This document shows, in pieces, positions 1 through 12,360 of a DNA stretch of 64,000 bases (position 1 is the stretch's first letter; each line of letters starts with the position of its first letter). Source of the stretch: Cladopsammia gracilis (taxonomy: Eukaryota > Cnidaria > Anthozoa > Scleractinia > Dendrophylliidae); contig JAJGOT010000931.1 of the NCBI GenBank assembly GCA_022457155.1, positions 82,947-146,946 on the forward strand, in the 5' to 3' direction. The position numbers were made by a program, and so were the translations under genes. Under the pieces are notes generated by a model. It was not told the origin of the DNA. It saw nothing but the letters and a program-made list of their open reading frames with translations, and did not search any database.

Positions 1-3000
1 AGCATTGTATTGTACCGAAGGAAGATTGTTTCGCACGCAAATTCGACAAATAAACCCCCGAATATCTCGCTTGAAGAAACCCTTTTCGTGTTATCATACA
101 CAAAACATTTTTCCCAAAGACGAAAATTTGCTCAACAAAGTGTCTTCGATAATTATTTTTCCAGCGGCAATAAATTTTCTTAATCAGCCAAGCAACAAAC
201 ATAAAAATCATTTGATTATAAATGGGAGGCGATGTTTTAATCTCGAAGCGAAGCGAATTTTCTACTCATACTATTCAGTCTTAAGTGGAATTGTTTTTTC
301 CGAAAGTGAGCTTTTTTATTTTTATTTTAACTTAGTTTAAAGTCTTAACGTAGTCAATCATTCGGAAAAATTCAACTATAGCCTGAAGGGAAATTAGTAA
401 CTCAGGCGCGCGCGCAAGATTTGCTTTTTAATTTTTTTTCTTTCTTTCCCGCGGCGTTATTCATAACATGCATTCTTGAGGTTTTGTTGCGTTTGCGTCT
501 TCAGATTTCCGATCGCTACCTCGCTTTTCTGTTTACACTTGGCCCTTTTGTCCTTTTAAGATCACAAAACATATTCATCTGTGTTCTGAGCGATTAAGTT
601 GGCAACTCCGCGAACAAACTTTAAGTAATTACTCTACGGCGCTGTGGTCGATTCATTGATCTTCTGGCCTGGCGTCAGGTTGCTTTGAAATTGCTCTATT
701 ATCGTTTTATTTAAACCGTGAGAGAGGCGATCAACTTTGCAGATGATGTCCATACATATGTAAATTCACGGCAAAGTGTCTTGAGAAATGTACAATAAAT
801 TCTCTAATTATACTTTACGAAGATAGTATTCATTTATTCAAGATTACACCTGCGCGGACATGGCTGTGTTTTTGTAATTATCCACGGACTCCTATTCGTA
901 ATTCATGTTCGAGTGAGTTCACCTAAATTATTTATTTTACACGTCTCTGCACTCCGATGCTCTTTTATGTTTGAAAAAGCCTTAGCGACTCGAGCGATGC
1001 GAGCGTCGCGATTAAACAACTGTTTTCATAATGAAGTGCTTTGTTTCAGTGCGAATATTTTCCGATAGTTCTCCTTTGAGAAGCAAAGTGTTCGACTTAC
1101 GTACATTCATGCCTTGATGTAAGTAACGCCTTCAATAGTTGAAGCTTTTTCTTTTGTCTTTAAAACAGAAAACACAAAATAAAATTGTTTTGGGGTTGGT
1201 AGTCAGAGCGACCGTGACGATTCCGAGACAATTCCTTTGGAAGCCTTTTGAAATCATGTGGCCAATCTTGAGTGGCCTGTGTGCTCACATCCGTGGCTCG
1301 CGCCGATAGATTTGAAGATTGAAAAAGCTGCGAAGACAGTTTGTCAATAGGCTTAATTGCGACGCCTTGGTGATATACAATGCCTGGAAAGGATGTTTAC
1401 TTTGTGTTTAAATGGAACCCCAAGTTTTACCTCGGAGAAACACCTTGAGCCGTTGAATGAGAAAAAATTTCAACCAATGCGACGGAAGGAAAATATTCAC
1501 CGTGGAAACTGTACCCGCAAAGCTGTTACGCCGCGCAAATTTTTATCTATTTAAGAAACTCTATTTAGGGTGCAAAAATAACTTTGCGATCGGTAGATAC
1601 AAATCGTTGAAAAAGCCGAAACTGAAGAAGAGAATTTTGAGCGCGGGAGGAAATTAAAAACAAAAAAGGACAACACAGCTGCCACGCAGTTTTTAATGTC
1701 CAAGTTCACATATTGCAGTCCATTTGGAAATATTTTGCGCTTTTTACGGTGACTGGGTACATATTCGACGATTAAAGAGTTTTTCTTCGAAAATAGGGTT
1801 ATTCTTAACTAAGCGCATTCGAAATGTTTTCTGTGCTTTTGTTTTCCCCTCCAAATAAACTATAAGTATCCATAGTAATGCAATTTTTTCGAGTTTGAGT
1901 TGGCCATTCTTGTTCGCATCGTCTGAAAAATTAATAAATTAATAACGCCTAACATTGCGGCTTGGAGGCATTTGAAATTTAACTAATGTAGAAAATTATT
2001 CGTTTTCTTAATTTCGAGTCTACCTGGCTTCACGCACGTAAATTTTCTAATCTATTTAGAATCGTTTTAGGTGGTTAAAACATCTGCTGCAGTGCAGAAA
2101 TTTCTTCATCGCTTAAAACCGGTCTTTAGGGGACTTTAGTGAATTTTTACTGCATCTTAAGGTCGTAATTTAACGAAAATGGCTTTCCTAGGGCATATTT
2201 TATTTTCGCGAGGTTCCTATTTGTGTAAATTGCTTCAAACTCTTTATCATTAGTTCCGGCATTCGATTTTCCTTTTCTGACTTGATCATATAAAGAGTTC
2301 AAATTCTTGCTGTTCGAAATAATAATAAAATGTAAATCATGTTCTGGCATGAGACTATTCAAACCCCACCAATGAAATAGTTTGTTCCAACTGCTGAGAA
2401 GCCAATGAAAGGCCATCGTCTTAGGACAGCTGTCAATCAAGGCCACGTGTTACAAATTACCGCGTAATTAGACAGTACGTTCCGTTTCTGCCGGAAACTG
2501 TTGTTTATGCATAAACACTTCGATTTGCATAAGGCATTATTTTGTGGTTGTTTTGCGAAAAAATGAGCGATTTTATGGGCAAATAGCCCAATTCAATATC
2601 CGCATACGCTCGGGAGATTTTTATCGTGGCGTTGAGGGATATTAGCGAAAATCTGAGACCGTTGTTTCTGCTCGGGCAGCAAGGAGACTAAGACACACCC
2701 TCGGGTTTAATGAAATGTTAATAAGACAGCACACCAGTCAGACAAACAATAGCTAACACGTGTGGGGAATGACAACAAAAAATATATTTAACAAAGGGAG
2801 GAGGCCCTCGCGTGTGTGACATTTCAATGAACGTTCTAAGACCTCTTAACAACCACCGTATACGCGCGCGCACAGCTGCCGGTGCGGACACAATTAAAAC
2901 ATTTGCGCTTCCGATTTTGAGAACATTTCAGCTTCCAACGGATAGTGTAGACATCTCGCGAGCGTAGCTGACTGGAGAAATTTCGCCGCTGAAGTTCAGC

Positions 3001-3176
3001 ATACTCATAACCTTAAAGAGCGCGAACAGTGTAGTGTATGCTCAGATAACGGTGCGAATCATCAACGCTCGTGTTTATTATTACTATTTTTGTTATTCGA
3101 CTACGGTTCCTGGTTGACCTAGAAAAAATATTTTCAAAGTACAACTGGTGGTGAGCTGACAAAGGACTGAGTGATC
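1..3176. other. Non-coding region 5' of the INSM-like gene
   Basis: I see no gene and no recognisable transposon, satellite or microsatellite here. The open frames are short, most begin with non-ATG codons, and none resembles a protein. By position the stretch contains the promoter and 5' UTR of the zinc-finger gene that begins at 3177 and probably distal regulatory DNA. I could not fix a transcription start; short purine-rich and CG-containing stretches around 2860-3060 would fit a promoter, but this is inference. Confidence 0.5.
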
Positions 3177-4376
3177 ATGCCTAAAGCATTCCTGGTGAAG
3201 AAAAACAAGAGATCGCACGGTGGTACAGGATCAGCGGAAAAGAGAACTTTAGACTACGATGCAGTTCCTGAATATCGTGGACATGAGAGCGTTGTGCTTT
3301 CTACCACGTCTGCGGTTTCAGAAATTATGCATTCATCGCTGTCCAAGACGGATAAAACACCAGTGTTAACCTCGTTAAGTGCACTGCTCACCTCAACGCC
3401 TAACGGCAACATTTCCACAAGCGCTTTCAAACCTTTTAAAGTGGAAAAAGAAAAGGAAAATTCGCCGGCCAAGAAATTCAAGCCCAACCCGACGCCGGTC
3501 GAGAGCCGAGAGAAACCAAGCAAAAATAAAGACAGCAGTTCGACCGGACGCGAAGCACTCAACGAAAAACATACAGACCATGGCGGCAAAACCGCAGTTC
3601 TCGAGCATAAGGAGTTTGCCATTTGCCAAGACAAGTTCGATTTTCCGAAGACCAAAGGTCCGCTGCCCCAGTCCCAGTTTATCTGCCAGCTCTGTCAGGA
3701 GGTATATACTGATCCATTTTCGCTCGCTCAGCACAAGTGTAGCGGAATTCAACACACTGAATATCGATGCCCTGAGTGTGACAAGGTGTTCAGCTGCCCG
3801 GCGAACTTGGCTTCACATCGCCGATGGCACCGACCTCGTTCACCGCACGAAAAGAAACCAGTTCCGGCCCAAACGCCGGCTTCGCGCGATCAACTCGCAA
3901 ATAGCTCGAAAACCGGCGCCGAGGAGAGTAAAACCGGCGTAACAGCGGCAGAATCCGAGATGCGAGCGACCAGTCCGGTAGGCAACGGCCAAGGACAATT
4001 TGTATGCGAAGTATGTAACAAAACATTCAGACGCAAGGCCTATCTGAGGAAACATATGAACAATCACAGTGATGATCGACCATATCCCTGCCAATACTGT
4101 GGAAAAGTTTTCCGTAGCCTAACAAACCGCGCTAAACACGTTCTTAACCACGCAGTGGGACCTAAGACATTTATTTGTAACGTTTGCGGTAATGGTTTCG
4201 CCAATAAGGGAAGCCTTGATCGACACGCAAGGATCCATACAGGTGAAATTTACTCTTGTAAACATTGCTCTAGCACATTTTATAGCTCGCCTGGTCTTAC
4301 CCGTCACATAAACAAATGCCATCCCCCCGAAAATCGCCAAGTTATAGTGCTTCAAGTTCCCGTTAGACAAGGCTGA
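3177..4376 (+). CDS. INSM1: INSM-like SNAG-domain C2H2 zinc-finger transcriptional repressor
   Basis: Intronless gene for a 399-residue protein. It begins MPKAFLVKKNK, a SNAG motif, which in the INSM, GFI1 and Snail families recruits LSD1/CoREST to repress transcription. The first ATG of the frame (3177) places SNAG exactly at the N-terminus and decides the start. A Ser/Lys-rich linker without obvious fold covers about residues 12-165. Zinc fingers follow near residues 168 (atypical, CQLC...QHKC), 196, 275, 303, 332 and 359. The blocks RCPECDKVFSCPANLASH and FYSSPGLTRHINKCHP, and the end QVIVLQVPVR, are hallmarks of insulinoma-associated proteins. Vertebrate INSM genes are also single-exon. 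Known family role: neuroendocrine and neuronal progenitor differentiation, acting in the nucleus. INSM1 and INSM2 are a vertebrate split, so a cnidarian copy is best called INSM. No close neighbour gene; the surroundings are repeat-free. Confidence 0.95.
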   Translation: MPKAFLVKKNKRSHGGTGSAEKRTLDYDAVPEYRGHESVVLSTTSAVSEIMHSSLSKTDKTPVLTSLSALLTSTPNGNISTSAFKPFKVEKEKENSPAKKFKPNPTPVESREKPSKNKDSSSTGREALNEKHTDHGGKTAVLEHKEFAICQDKFDFPKTKGPLPQSQFICQLCQEVYTDPFSLAQHKCSGIQHTEYRCPECDKVFSCPANLASHRRWHRPRSPHEKKPVPAQTPASRDQLANSSKTGAEESKTGVTAAESEMRATSPVGNGQGQFVCEVCNKTFRRKAYLRKHMNNHSDDRPYPCQYCGKVFRSLTNRAKHVLNHAVGPKTFICNVCGNGFANKGSLDRHARIHTGEIYSCKHCSSTFYSSPGLTRHINKCHPPENRQVIVLQVPVRQG

Positions 4377-7300
4377 ACTCTTTTCCTTGATATAAGAGAC
4401 AGAAAAAAATTTGCCACGATGTATATATGTTGTATGAAAATTGTAAAAAAGTATTATATTTACAAAGACGCCAAGACAATGAGATAGAACTACCATATGA
4501 ATTTAAAGCGTATTGTACAAATTTCTATGTAAGGGAAGGTGTATTCGAGCGAATTCTTTCACATACTGTAAATTTGCGAAAGTCCAGTTTTAACTTATAA
4601 GTAGTTCAAATCTGTATAATTTTTTATGTCCAATTTGTTAGTTGTCCTACGTGCGCTGTTATGGTAGGCAAGTTGTGTTTGTTCTTTGAGAAGCACGCAG
4701 CTGCCTCCAGAAAAATTTCCCACTATACTGATATTAATATTTTGTAGAAAGTTAGCGGATTCTTTGATGGAAAAGTTTCTATTCAGTAAACGGAAGAAAA
4801 CATTAAACTGGTCTTTGTTGCTCATTTGAAGTTTTCAAGGTAGATTTCCGCGGCTTCGGTTATTGAGGACTCCTTGTGGATATGAAGCGCGCGCTCTCTA
4901 ATTTGGTAGATAAAGTCACTGACATACGGTAATCACTCCGTTGAAGAATCTCATTGAGTCAAAAGATAAAATCAAAGAATGGAATCTAATGAAATTGTCG
5001 ATGACTTGCGTCTCCTAGCTTCCCCTTGATTGATCCTCTTTAGCGAAGAATTTTGCACGTAAAGATCGCTTGTCAACTTGATGAAATTTGCGCGGTAGGA
5101 GAAAAAATAGCGCAGGGTTGGTTCACTGGCGCGATCGCATTTTTAGGTCGAAGATCGTGTTTTTTCGATCATCTATTCTTTGGCCGAAATTGTTTATTTT
5201 ACGTCTTTTATTTCACGACACTCGTATAGCCTTGAGGGGTTTTATCTGAGCAGAATTTGAATATTGAATTGCTCTTTCAGAAAGTTTGGACAGTTTAAAA
5301 AACAGATGGCTCGGTCGTCATTGTAAAGCAATATTTGTCAAAAGCGAAGCTTCCCTCGCTTCATTTAATTTACTGCAAAGTAAAAATCGTGGTCGCTTCT
5401 TTGTTTGCCGATGTATTTCGCACTGCCGCTGTTAAGACAACCTTTCTCTTTCGGTGAGGAATTCTTTGTCAAATCCACCACACTATGTTTCTATGCGACA
5501 GTTACTTTCACACAAGTATTCAACAATGCGGCTGTCCCGATCAAACGTAGTAACATTAAAATGAATATCGGATACAGATGAGCCAAGATGTCTTTATTAG
5601 AAATCCTGTGCTTTCCACAAGACTGTCTTTTTTTATTTGTTTACGCAAAACATGTATTTCTTGACCGATCAACCATATTTGTCGTATCAGCAATAGAGAT
5701 ACTTAGGCGCGCATTTCGGAGACCGCGAAAATCCATTTAGTGAAATGCTAGGTTTATTTTCACACCCCGTGTGATAGAATTTATGCACGTGTGTTTTAAA
5801 ATTTTTTACGTCTCTTAAAAATTATATTCATCAAAGAAAACTTGTTGAAACGTAGAAATATTCATTTTCAAACTGCGAGAGTTTGGAATTCATCACATTT
5901 AGCGCAATAATGATGTTAGAAATGCATAATTTCTAACCATATTGGAATTTTTGTTCGATTAAGAATATTCATTATTTTGCCTCAATGTTTGTAATTAACG
6001 TTTACTCAGTTTTCCCCCTTTCTCGCCCAACATATCGAATTATCAATCTATTTTGGTAAGCGAGAGCGCAAACTAACAATTCCTTAAAAACGCGGGGAAT
6101 TTTTATCGAGGCAATTGAAACATTCGCGAGAATGTACTGCGACAGTTAAGCATAGATCACGATTCCGATGGTGGGAGTTTTAGTTCATTGTCTTTAGTGT
6201 CAACAAAGAAAGCGTTTTTACTTTAGCCATATTGCGTTGTTTCAATGGCGGATTTTTGTACAATTAAACTTGTCCTGAAGGGTAGCAGTGCGTCGCATCG
6301 CAAAAGAGCTTCCGCTTCTTTCGCAAATATCGCGAGTTTTTTTGCTGTGCAGTTCGTGATCGCGATGCTCGGGGCGCAGAGGATACAAGACCGAGTTTTG
6401 ATTCCATGGTCGAATCACAGCGAGAGCCTTCATTAGTATTCTTTTAACTCGTCTAACTTTCGATTCGTATCGCATCTTGTTTCGTTGAGGTTGAAAACTA
6501 AGCGGGGCGCTATTTCGCGCTAAAGCAATCCATATGGCCTCCTTTTTCTCATCGGAAAAGGGATGTTCGATTTCAACCTGTCGAAGGGATGTTGACAATA
6601 CAGTGAAATATGTTAATTTAATTCGCTTAAAAAGTTTCCCGCGACGCGGAATGAAGTGAAATGCTCAACACTATAACTTTGCGTTTCTCATTTGCGCTTT
6701 TGATGAGGACTAAGAAAAATTAGGCAAAACACCGAAGAAATAAAAATTCGCGGTCAAACTGAACGGAACGATAAACGAAGGTCATATTTTTGGCAGGTGC
6801 ATGAATGTATGTTGACTTAGGTTTTTTAAAGTCGGAGAGAGCCTGTTGTTTTTCAGTGCTGTCAAGGGTGCTTGTCGTATCGAGGAAACTTCTTTTTTTT
6901 TTGTCTGTCGTAGTATTCATTTACAGTGGCAAATTCTTAATATCTTTGCATTTTATTATTGACTACGCTCCGTTGTTGCCCTGATGTATGCTCTTTTATG
7001 TTGGGTCAGCTGGAATTCTTTCATAATAGAGCACTTATATGACAGCATTGAGCGCCAACACTACTGCGTCGAAATGAGTTAACCATTTGCGATTTTTACT
7101 CAACAAGCCTCCATTACTCGACGCCAATCGTTCGCTGCTAAAAAGTTAATTGCACGAGCAATTCTACACGCGCCAATTTACGGTTTGCGGGGGCTGAGTT
7201 TGGCACTCAACGATCTCGCTTAGTTGCAAATTGAAATTGAAAAGATTCAAAAGACGCAGTATTCTGCAATGCGCTTTTCGCCAGTGACGCGAATAAATGA

Positions 7301-8382
7301 GTTTATGTTGGTACAGCTGATAATCCTTTCATTTCGTTGCCAGGGAGTTTTCGTTTTTCAGATTTCGGACACATGCCATTGAATATTTATTCTATTGCTA
7401 TGAATAACCGCGCGAGAAAGGAAGAAAAATATCTTTATCAACCATGCAGTTCCGCGCGGGAGCCTGAAAATAGAGCGCTACGACTTGGCGCTATTTTGAC
7501 GTATTGATCCGTGCATTAAAAAAACAAGTGTGTTATTTTGTTTTCTTAGCTTGAGAGCAAGAGATCATGGCTTATGTTAGCGACTCGGCCAGAGAACACA
7601 AAAGCGTTAGTTTTTATATCAGTCCAATTTAATTTAGTCTAGCAACAATTAGCGTCTATCTCCTCAGGAGTTTTCTACTGCTAGCAACATCTTCTCCCTC
7701 GCTGTCTTTCCATGATTAATCAGGAAGAAAAACTTTACCCAATTTGCTTTCAGGATAATAACAAATAGATTCCATAATTTCTTTTTAAACTCCTTTAATT
7801 TGTTTCATGTCGAATGCCGCGGCGTCGCGATTAGAGCTCTTAGCTCAACCATTCAAGTTATTATGAAAAACGTAACCACGGAAACGGGACTTTCATCTTT
7901 GTTCGCAAAGTCTGCACCATGCGGTGAAGGCTTTCATTAAACCTCTATTTGAAAAGCCTTATGTTTATGGCATTTAACTGGGCTTTTCAACAGAAATAAC
8001 TGCTGTTAGCAGTCTGTCCTTCTTTTAGCACTTATCGCAAGTGTTTCGAGGCGTCCCTTGTTCAAGAAAGCTCACCGGAGCTAGCATATTTCCGTATTCC
8101 CTTTGTTATTTCATTTTGTTTAATTTCTTGCTTTCTTATCGCAGCCTGCTTCTCGAAATTAATTTTTCTCCAGGGCGGAGAAAGGACTTCTCTACAATCC
8201 GTTTCCTGCTGGCTTGAAAGCTGGGATGTAAATATTTCTTATTCGATAGCTGATAACGACCAATTTACATGATGTAGTTGATACTGTCTGCGAAAGAAAA
8301 ATAAACGAGGTCTTAAATTGATTTTGAAATTCATTTGTTCATCGCGTTTTTTTTTATATTGACGCATTCATATTGTTTTCTA
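4377..8382. other. Repeat-poor non-coding region 3' of INSM
   Basis: About 4 kb with the INSM 3' UTR at its start and no gene, dispersed repeat, foldback or microsatellite that I can recognise. Open frames (for example 6242-6598 on the minus strand) are short and have no protein resemblance. Many AT-rich blocks with scattered CG-containing words are present. It may hold long-range regulatory elements, but the sequence alone does not show them. Confidence 0.5.
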
Positions 8383-8993
8383 GCTACCGGCCGAACTTGA
8401 ATGCCAGACTTGAACATTTCCCAAACAAGATATCCCTCAAGTTGTTGTTTTCGAAGTGGGGCTATTCTTTGTTCACTGTAAATTATTCAACATACGTTTC
8501 TCTATTGTTATTTGATCGACTCGAATTCCCTTCAGTAATCTTCGATTGCCCAGTTACAATGACGCTATTCGCTCAAAGACAACGAACATCGCCAACGCTT
8601 TCGCTGCGCTGTAAAAATACATCTTACACAGACGTTCTAATATCTCACAGAATTCATACTGGGCCTGTTTCGCCCGTAAATATTTTTCAAGCTACGTCTG
8701 AACATTTGGAACCACATAATGGAACCATGTTTTACGCTGCTAAATATCTGCATGGTAACCCCTCATGTGTTTGCCAAATGTATTTTAAATTAGTACTGAA
8801 AAATGTGGGTTTTACTTGGGGCCAATGTTGGACCATTTGCAATGACGCAGTTATTCATTCGTCTGCGGTAATTAACGAAATCGCGCGGAGACCGTTTCCT
8901 GGAGAAATATCGCTTTTTCACCGAATAAACGAATTTTCTTTCAAAGAAACACCGTCAATAGTCACTAATTGCACGCTTTTAATGGTCTCGTAA
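8383..8993 (+). other. Unexplained 203-codon open frame, possible unknown exon
   Basis: The plus-strand frame stays open for more than 600 bases and ends with TAA/TAG-type termination at 8991-8993. That is long for DNA of this composition, where I expect a stop roughly every 15 codons. The open frame starts right after a polypyrimidine-like stretch ending in TTTTCTAG at 8375-8382, so it could be an exon entered through a 3' splice site. The first in-frame ATG lies about 60 codons in. The predicted peptide has several Cys and Phe residues and no domain, signal peptide or membrane segment I recognise. It could be a lineage-specific exon or a chance frame. I assign no function. Confidence 0.25.
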
Positions 8994-11979
8994 GATGACA
9001 GAGCGCTATTTAGTTTGAATCTCGTTTCCTAGCCTTTGTTCTCTAAATGATACCCCGCCGTGTTCAAACTCCATATCTCGCCTTCTTTCAACAACAGAAT
9101 GTTGCTATACTTTCAAAACACTTTTTCCTTGCTCGCGCGGACGTGCTGTAAAATTGACAATCTTGAGGGCTTATACAGAATATCAATGCACGACCGGTTA
9201 ATACGCGATTTATTTTGGTCCTTGAAAGCATGCCGCAGCTACTTGGAATCAGTAAATTGATCGTTGATGGCTTGAACTCATAAACAGGTGCTTGCTTTAA
9301 AAGACTTTCCCATGAAAACTTCATGTCACTTCGAATCTATTACTGGTGCAATTTACAATACATAACTAAATTCAAATTGTCCGAACGCGCACATTTGCCT
9401 CCAACACGCTAGTTAGTGATTAAATTACCGGGAAATTTTAAAGACAGGCTCGTTTAGCTTTTCAACCCCGCGTGGTTCCGTTGCGTTCAACTAATCGCAT
9501 TTTCGATAAATTTGTATTACGTGGTGTTTATTGCTGCTTGTTGCGCGAAAATATTGTTCGTGGTAAACAAAAGGACTTCTCTTTAATGACATTCCGCTTC
9601 AAAGGAGATTTCCCATTACCACTGCTTCCGTGGAAACATCCCAAATACCTTTTCATAACGCAATTTGTCAACTAGCCAAGAATACTTCTTTATTCAGCAG
9701 ATTTAACTGCAAGTTACAAATAAAAAGTCGTTTCGATGTTTAAATAAACAGCCTCTCAAATAGTGCTCTTTTTTATGCTTCCATTGTCACTGAAAGATTT
9801 TCCCTTCAATTAACATTTTCTTCTCAATAAAAGATTCATACAGTTGTCAAATTTTAAACCTATTTTGTGTCATTCAGCTGTAGTCCCTGTTTCTCAGGGG
9901 TTGTTTACGGATTGGCAGATGCCCATAGAAGCTGAAAGACGCATATTAGAGTAAAATAAGCGATCACCCCGTCTGTATATTTGCTCTTGGCAGAAAAGGC
10001 ACGACCTTCATTGTCTTTCAAATTTTTCAACGTTAGCTTATGAAAAGATCTCGAGAACTGTTTGTCTGATCCGGCTTTATTCCTGCTGTCGGCATTCAAT
10101 TCAACTTCAATCTTTCTTCCGCCGTACCCTCTTAAACGATAATTGCTTGAAAATTCTTTTAGAACCTTTTATCTTGCGACTAAGTCAATAATAAAACAGC
10201 CCCACTAAAGAAAATTAGAATATTTTCGACTTTTTGAATTAATATAAGACTCCAAAATGCAACTTATAAATTAAACCCTAGTTACATAAAGAAAATGTAG
10301 GCCGGACTGATTTATTATTGAAACATTCGATCGGAAATGCATTACTTGTGACATTTTCAAGCAGCTATACTATTTTTATGGTACGCTTAAAAGAAAATTA
10401 GTCACTAAACTGAAAAGGGCGATATTTTTTACCTTAATGGCTCGTTTCGATCTCACAGCTTTTGAATAAAGATTATACCATTGTATGCTGCGATATTAAT
10501 GTTTCGTTGAATTTCTGATAAGCGATAACGTCTCTGCATGAATTAAAAGCTGTTATCTCTTTGATGTTTTGGTTTTACAGCTTATCGAGGCTAAAGGTGA
10601 TGATTTCGTATTAATATATGTGAATACTTAGGGACCGGATGAAAAAATATTCCATCTTGTTTTAACGCTGAATGTGTCGGCATATATACTGGCTGCTTCG
10701 ATAAACAATCGCGTTGAGTTTATTATTTTCAGTTCTTGGCGTGTTCAACAAATACATTGTTTACGGCAGCTTTTGAGTCAATGTTTTACCTCTAATAAGA
10801 TCACATATTATTAATGTTGTGACCAGTTGCTGAGCATTTAGGGGTTAGAATGTTTTTCCTTCTCCCAACACAGTCACAATGTTGCGTTTTTCATGTATTC
10901 TTATTAATTAAGGCCCAACATTCTGGACTTATATTGGAAGATTCAATTCAATTCATAGTTACGATTTTGTTAAAAACCGTTTCCCAAATTGGTACGTGCT
11001 TCACAAACATTCTCGGTCGATATAGAAAGTGAAAATGCCCCAGGGGTTTTTTTTTACAGAATGCCTTCAAAATATCCGCATTGCTTGCAAAATAATTACG
11101 TTATGATACAGAAGCAGAAATTGGAAGGTTGTAAACTCAAAGACAGATGATCATGACTGAAAATGTTTTTGAATTATTAAATCCTCTACAGTAAATACGT
11201 TGTTTATTCCACACAAGTCAAGCTAGATTAAAACTTTAATGTTCCAATTTTGTAGAAATCCCAAGTAAATTGCGAAAACAAATAAGAATTCCGGTTATGA
11301 ACAAACTTTAGGTCCGACTGTTTCAATCGTGTTCGAAAAAGCAAACAGATTAAACGAAATACTATTTCATTTTCTGACTTAACCTTGAGAATAAGTGCCA
11401 TTTATTTTTTAAAAAAATGGCATTTCTCAAGATTCTCTAACGCTAGAAATATGTAAATTAATATAAAGTTCATTGTTTTGGATGTTAAGATTAGGCATAT
11501 ATTAAATGATTCCGAATCTCGTTTCCGATCGAGCCCGCGCTTTCCGACAGGGACTCGTGTTATCGGCAAACTAAAGTATCTGATAAGTGACAGGTTAACT
11601 CGACAACTTTTGGAATGCTGTTGTGTTCTCGGGTACTCTTCGGGTACTCTCCGAGGATTTGTCGACGGCCTAAAATACGATTTTCGCGTTCAATCTCGTT
11701 TTAGCTAAATACACTGCAAAGAGGAAAAGATAAAATATAATTATGCGTTTCATTTTATGTTTAGAGCATAGAAGCTAGGTGAAACACCGCGGCGTTGTTT
11801 TTGCGAACACAGAAGAATTTTGAGGCTAATAAACGATATTTATTTTAATAGCATAGGAATCCTGCCAAAGTTGCTTTTTAAAATTTCCATAAATGTTAAA
11901 GAACGTAGTTGCATGAAACGGAGCTTTAAAAGACTTTTAAAGGCTTTGTTATGCGTTGATGCTAGAGTGAAAATTGAAT
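8994..11979. other. Repeat-poor non-coding region
   Basis: No gene, RNA gene or recognisable mobile element seen. The longest open frames are about 60-80 codons and unremarkable. Homopolymer A/T runs occur but there is no long microsatellite. This ends the roughly 12-kb repeat-poor block around INSM; repeats begin abruptly at about 11980. Confidence 0.5.
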
Positions 11980-12358
11980 ACATGCATACATACGTACATA
12001 AACTTTATTTCCTCTCGAATTGCAGAGTAGCTTACAGAAGCTAATATCTTCAAGAACATAAAAGTAACAAAAAAAAATACATTATACTCTTAAAATATAT
12101 AGTATTTACAAATAAATTTATATCTTTAGAAATTCATTCAGCTAAGCGAAAACTGAGCGACTACACAAAGTTACAACCCTGGATTTTCCTTCTAAAGTCT
12201 GTAAATACACTAGTATGGATAGAATCAGGCAGCGCATTCCACAGCTTAGCTGAGAAATAAGAAAACGAATTAAAGCTACAGCTGGTTGTTGTAGGTTTAA
12301 GAGGAAGACCGGAGTGAAAACATATTGAATGTCGCTCTTTGGGATTTCAACCTGATAG
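11980..12358 (-). mobile_element. 5'-truncated non-LTR retrotransposon (LINE) 3' end
   Basis: Read on the minus strand, the stretch 12161-12290 encodes the end of a reverse-transcriptase polyprotein with the residues SAKLWNALPDSI, then a stop (complement of CTA at 12161-12163). The LWNxLP signature just before the C-terminus is typical of CR1/L2/RTE-like LINE ORF2 proteins. Beyond the stop, an AT-rich 3' UTR runs to a short ATAAAGTTTATGTACG-type tail near 11980-12005. The rest of the element is missing, as expected after incomplete reverse transcription. Confidence 0.6.
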
Positions 12359-12360
12359 AC

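Noticed and set aside
3254..4094. Minus-strand and alternative plus-frame open frames of 78-187 codons over the INSM gene.
   Set aside because: They are shadows of the zinc-finger coding sequence caused by its codon composition.
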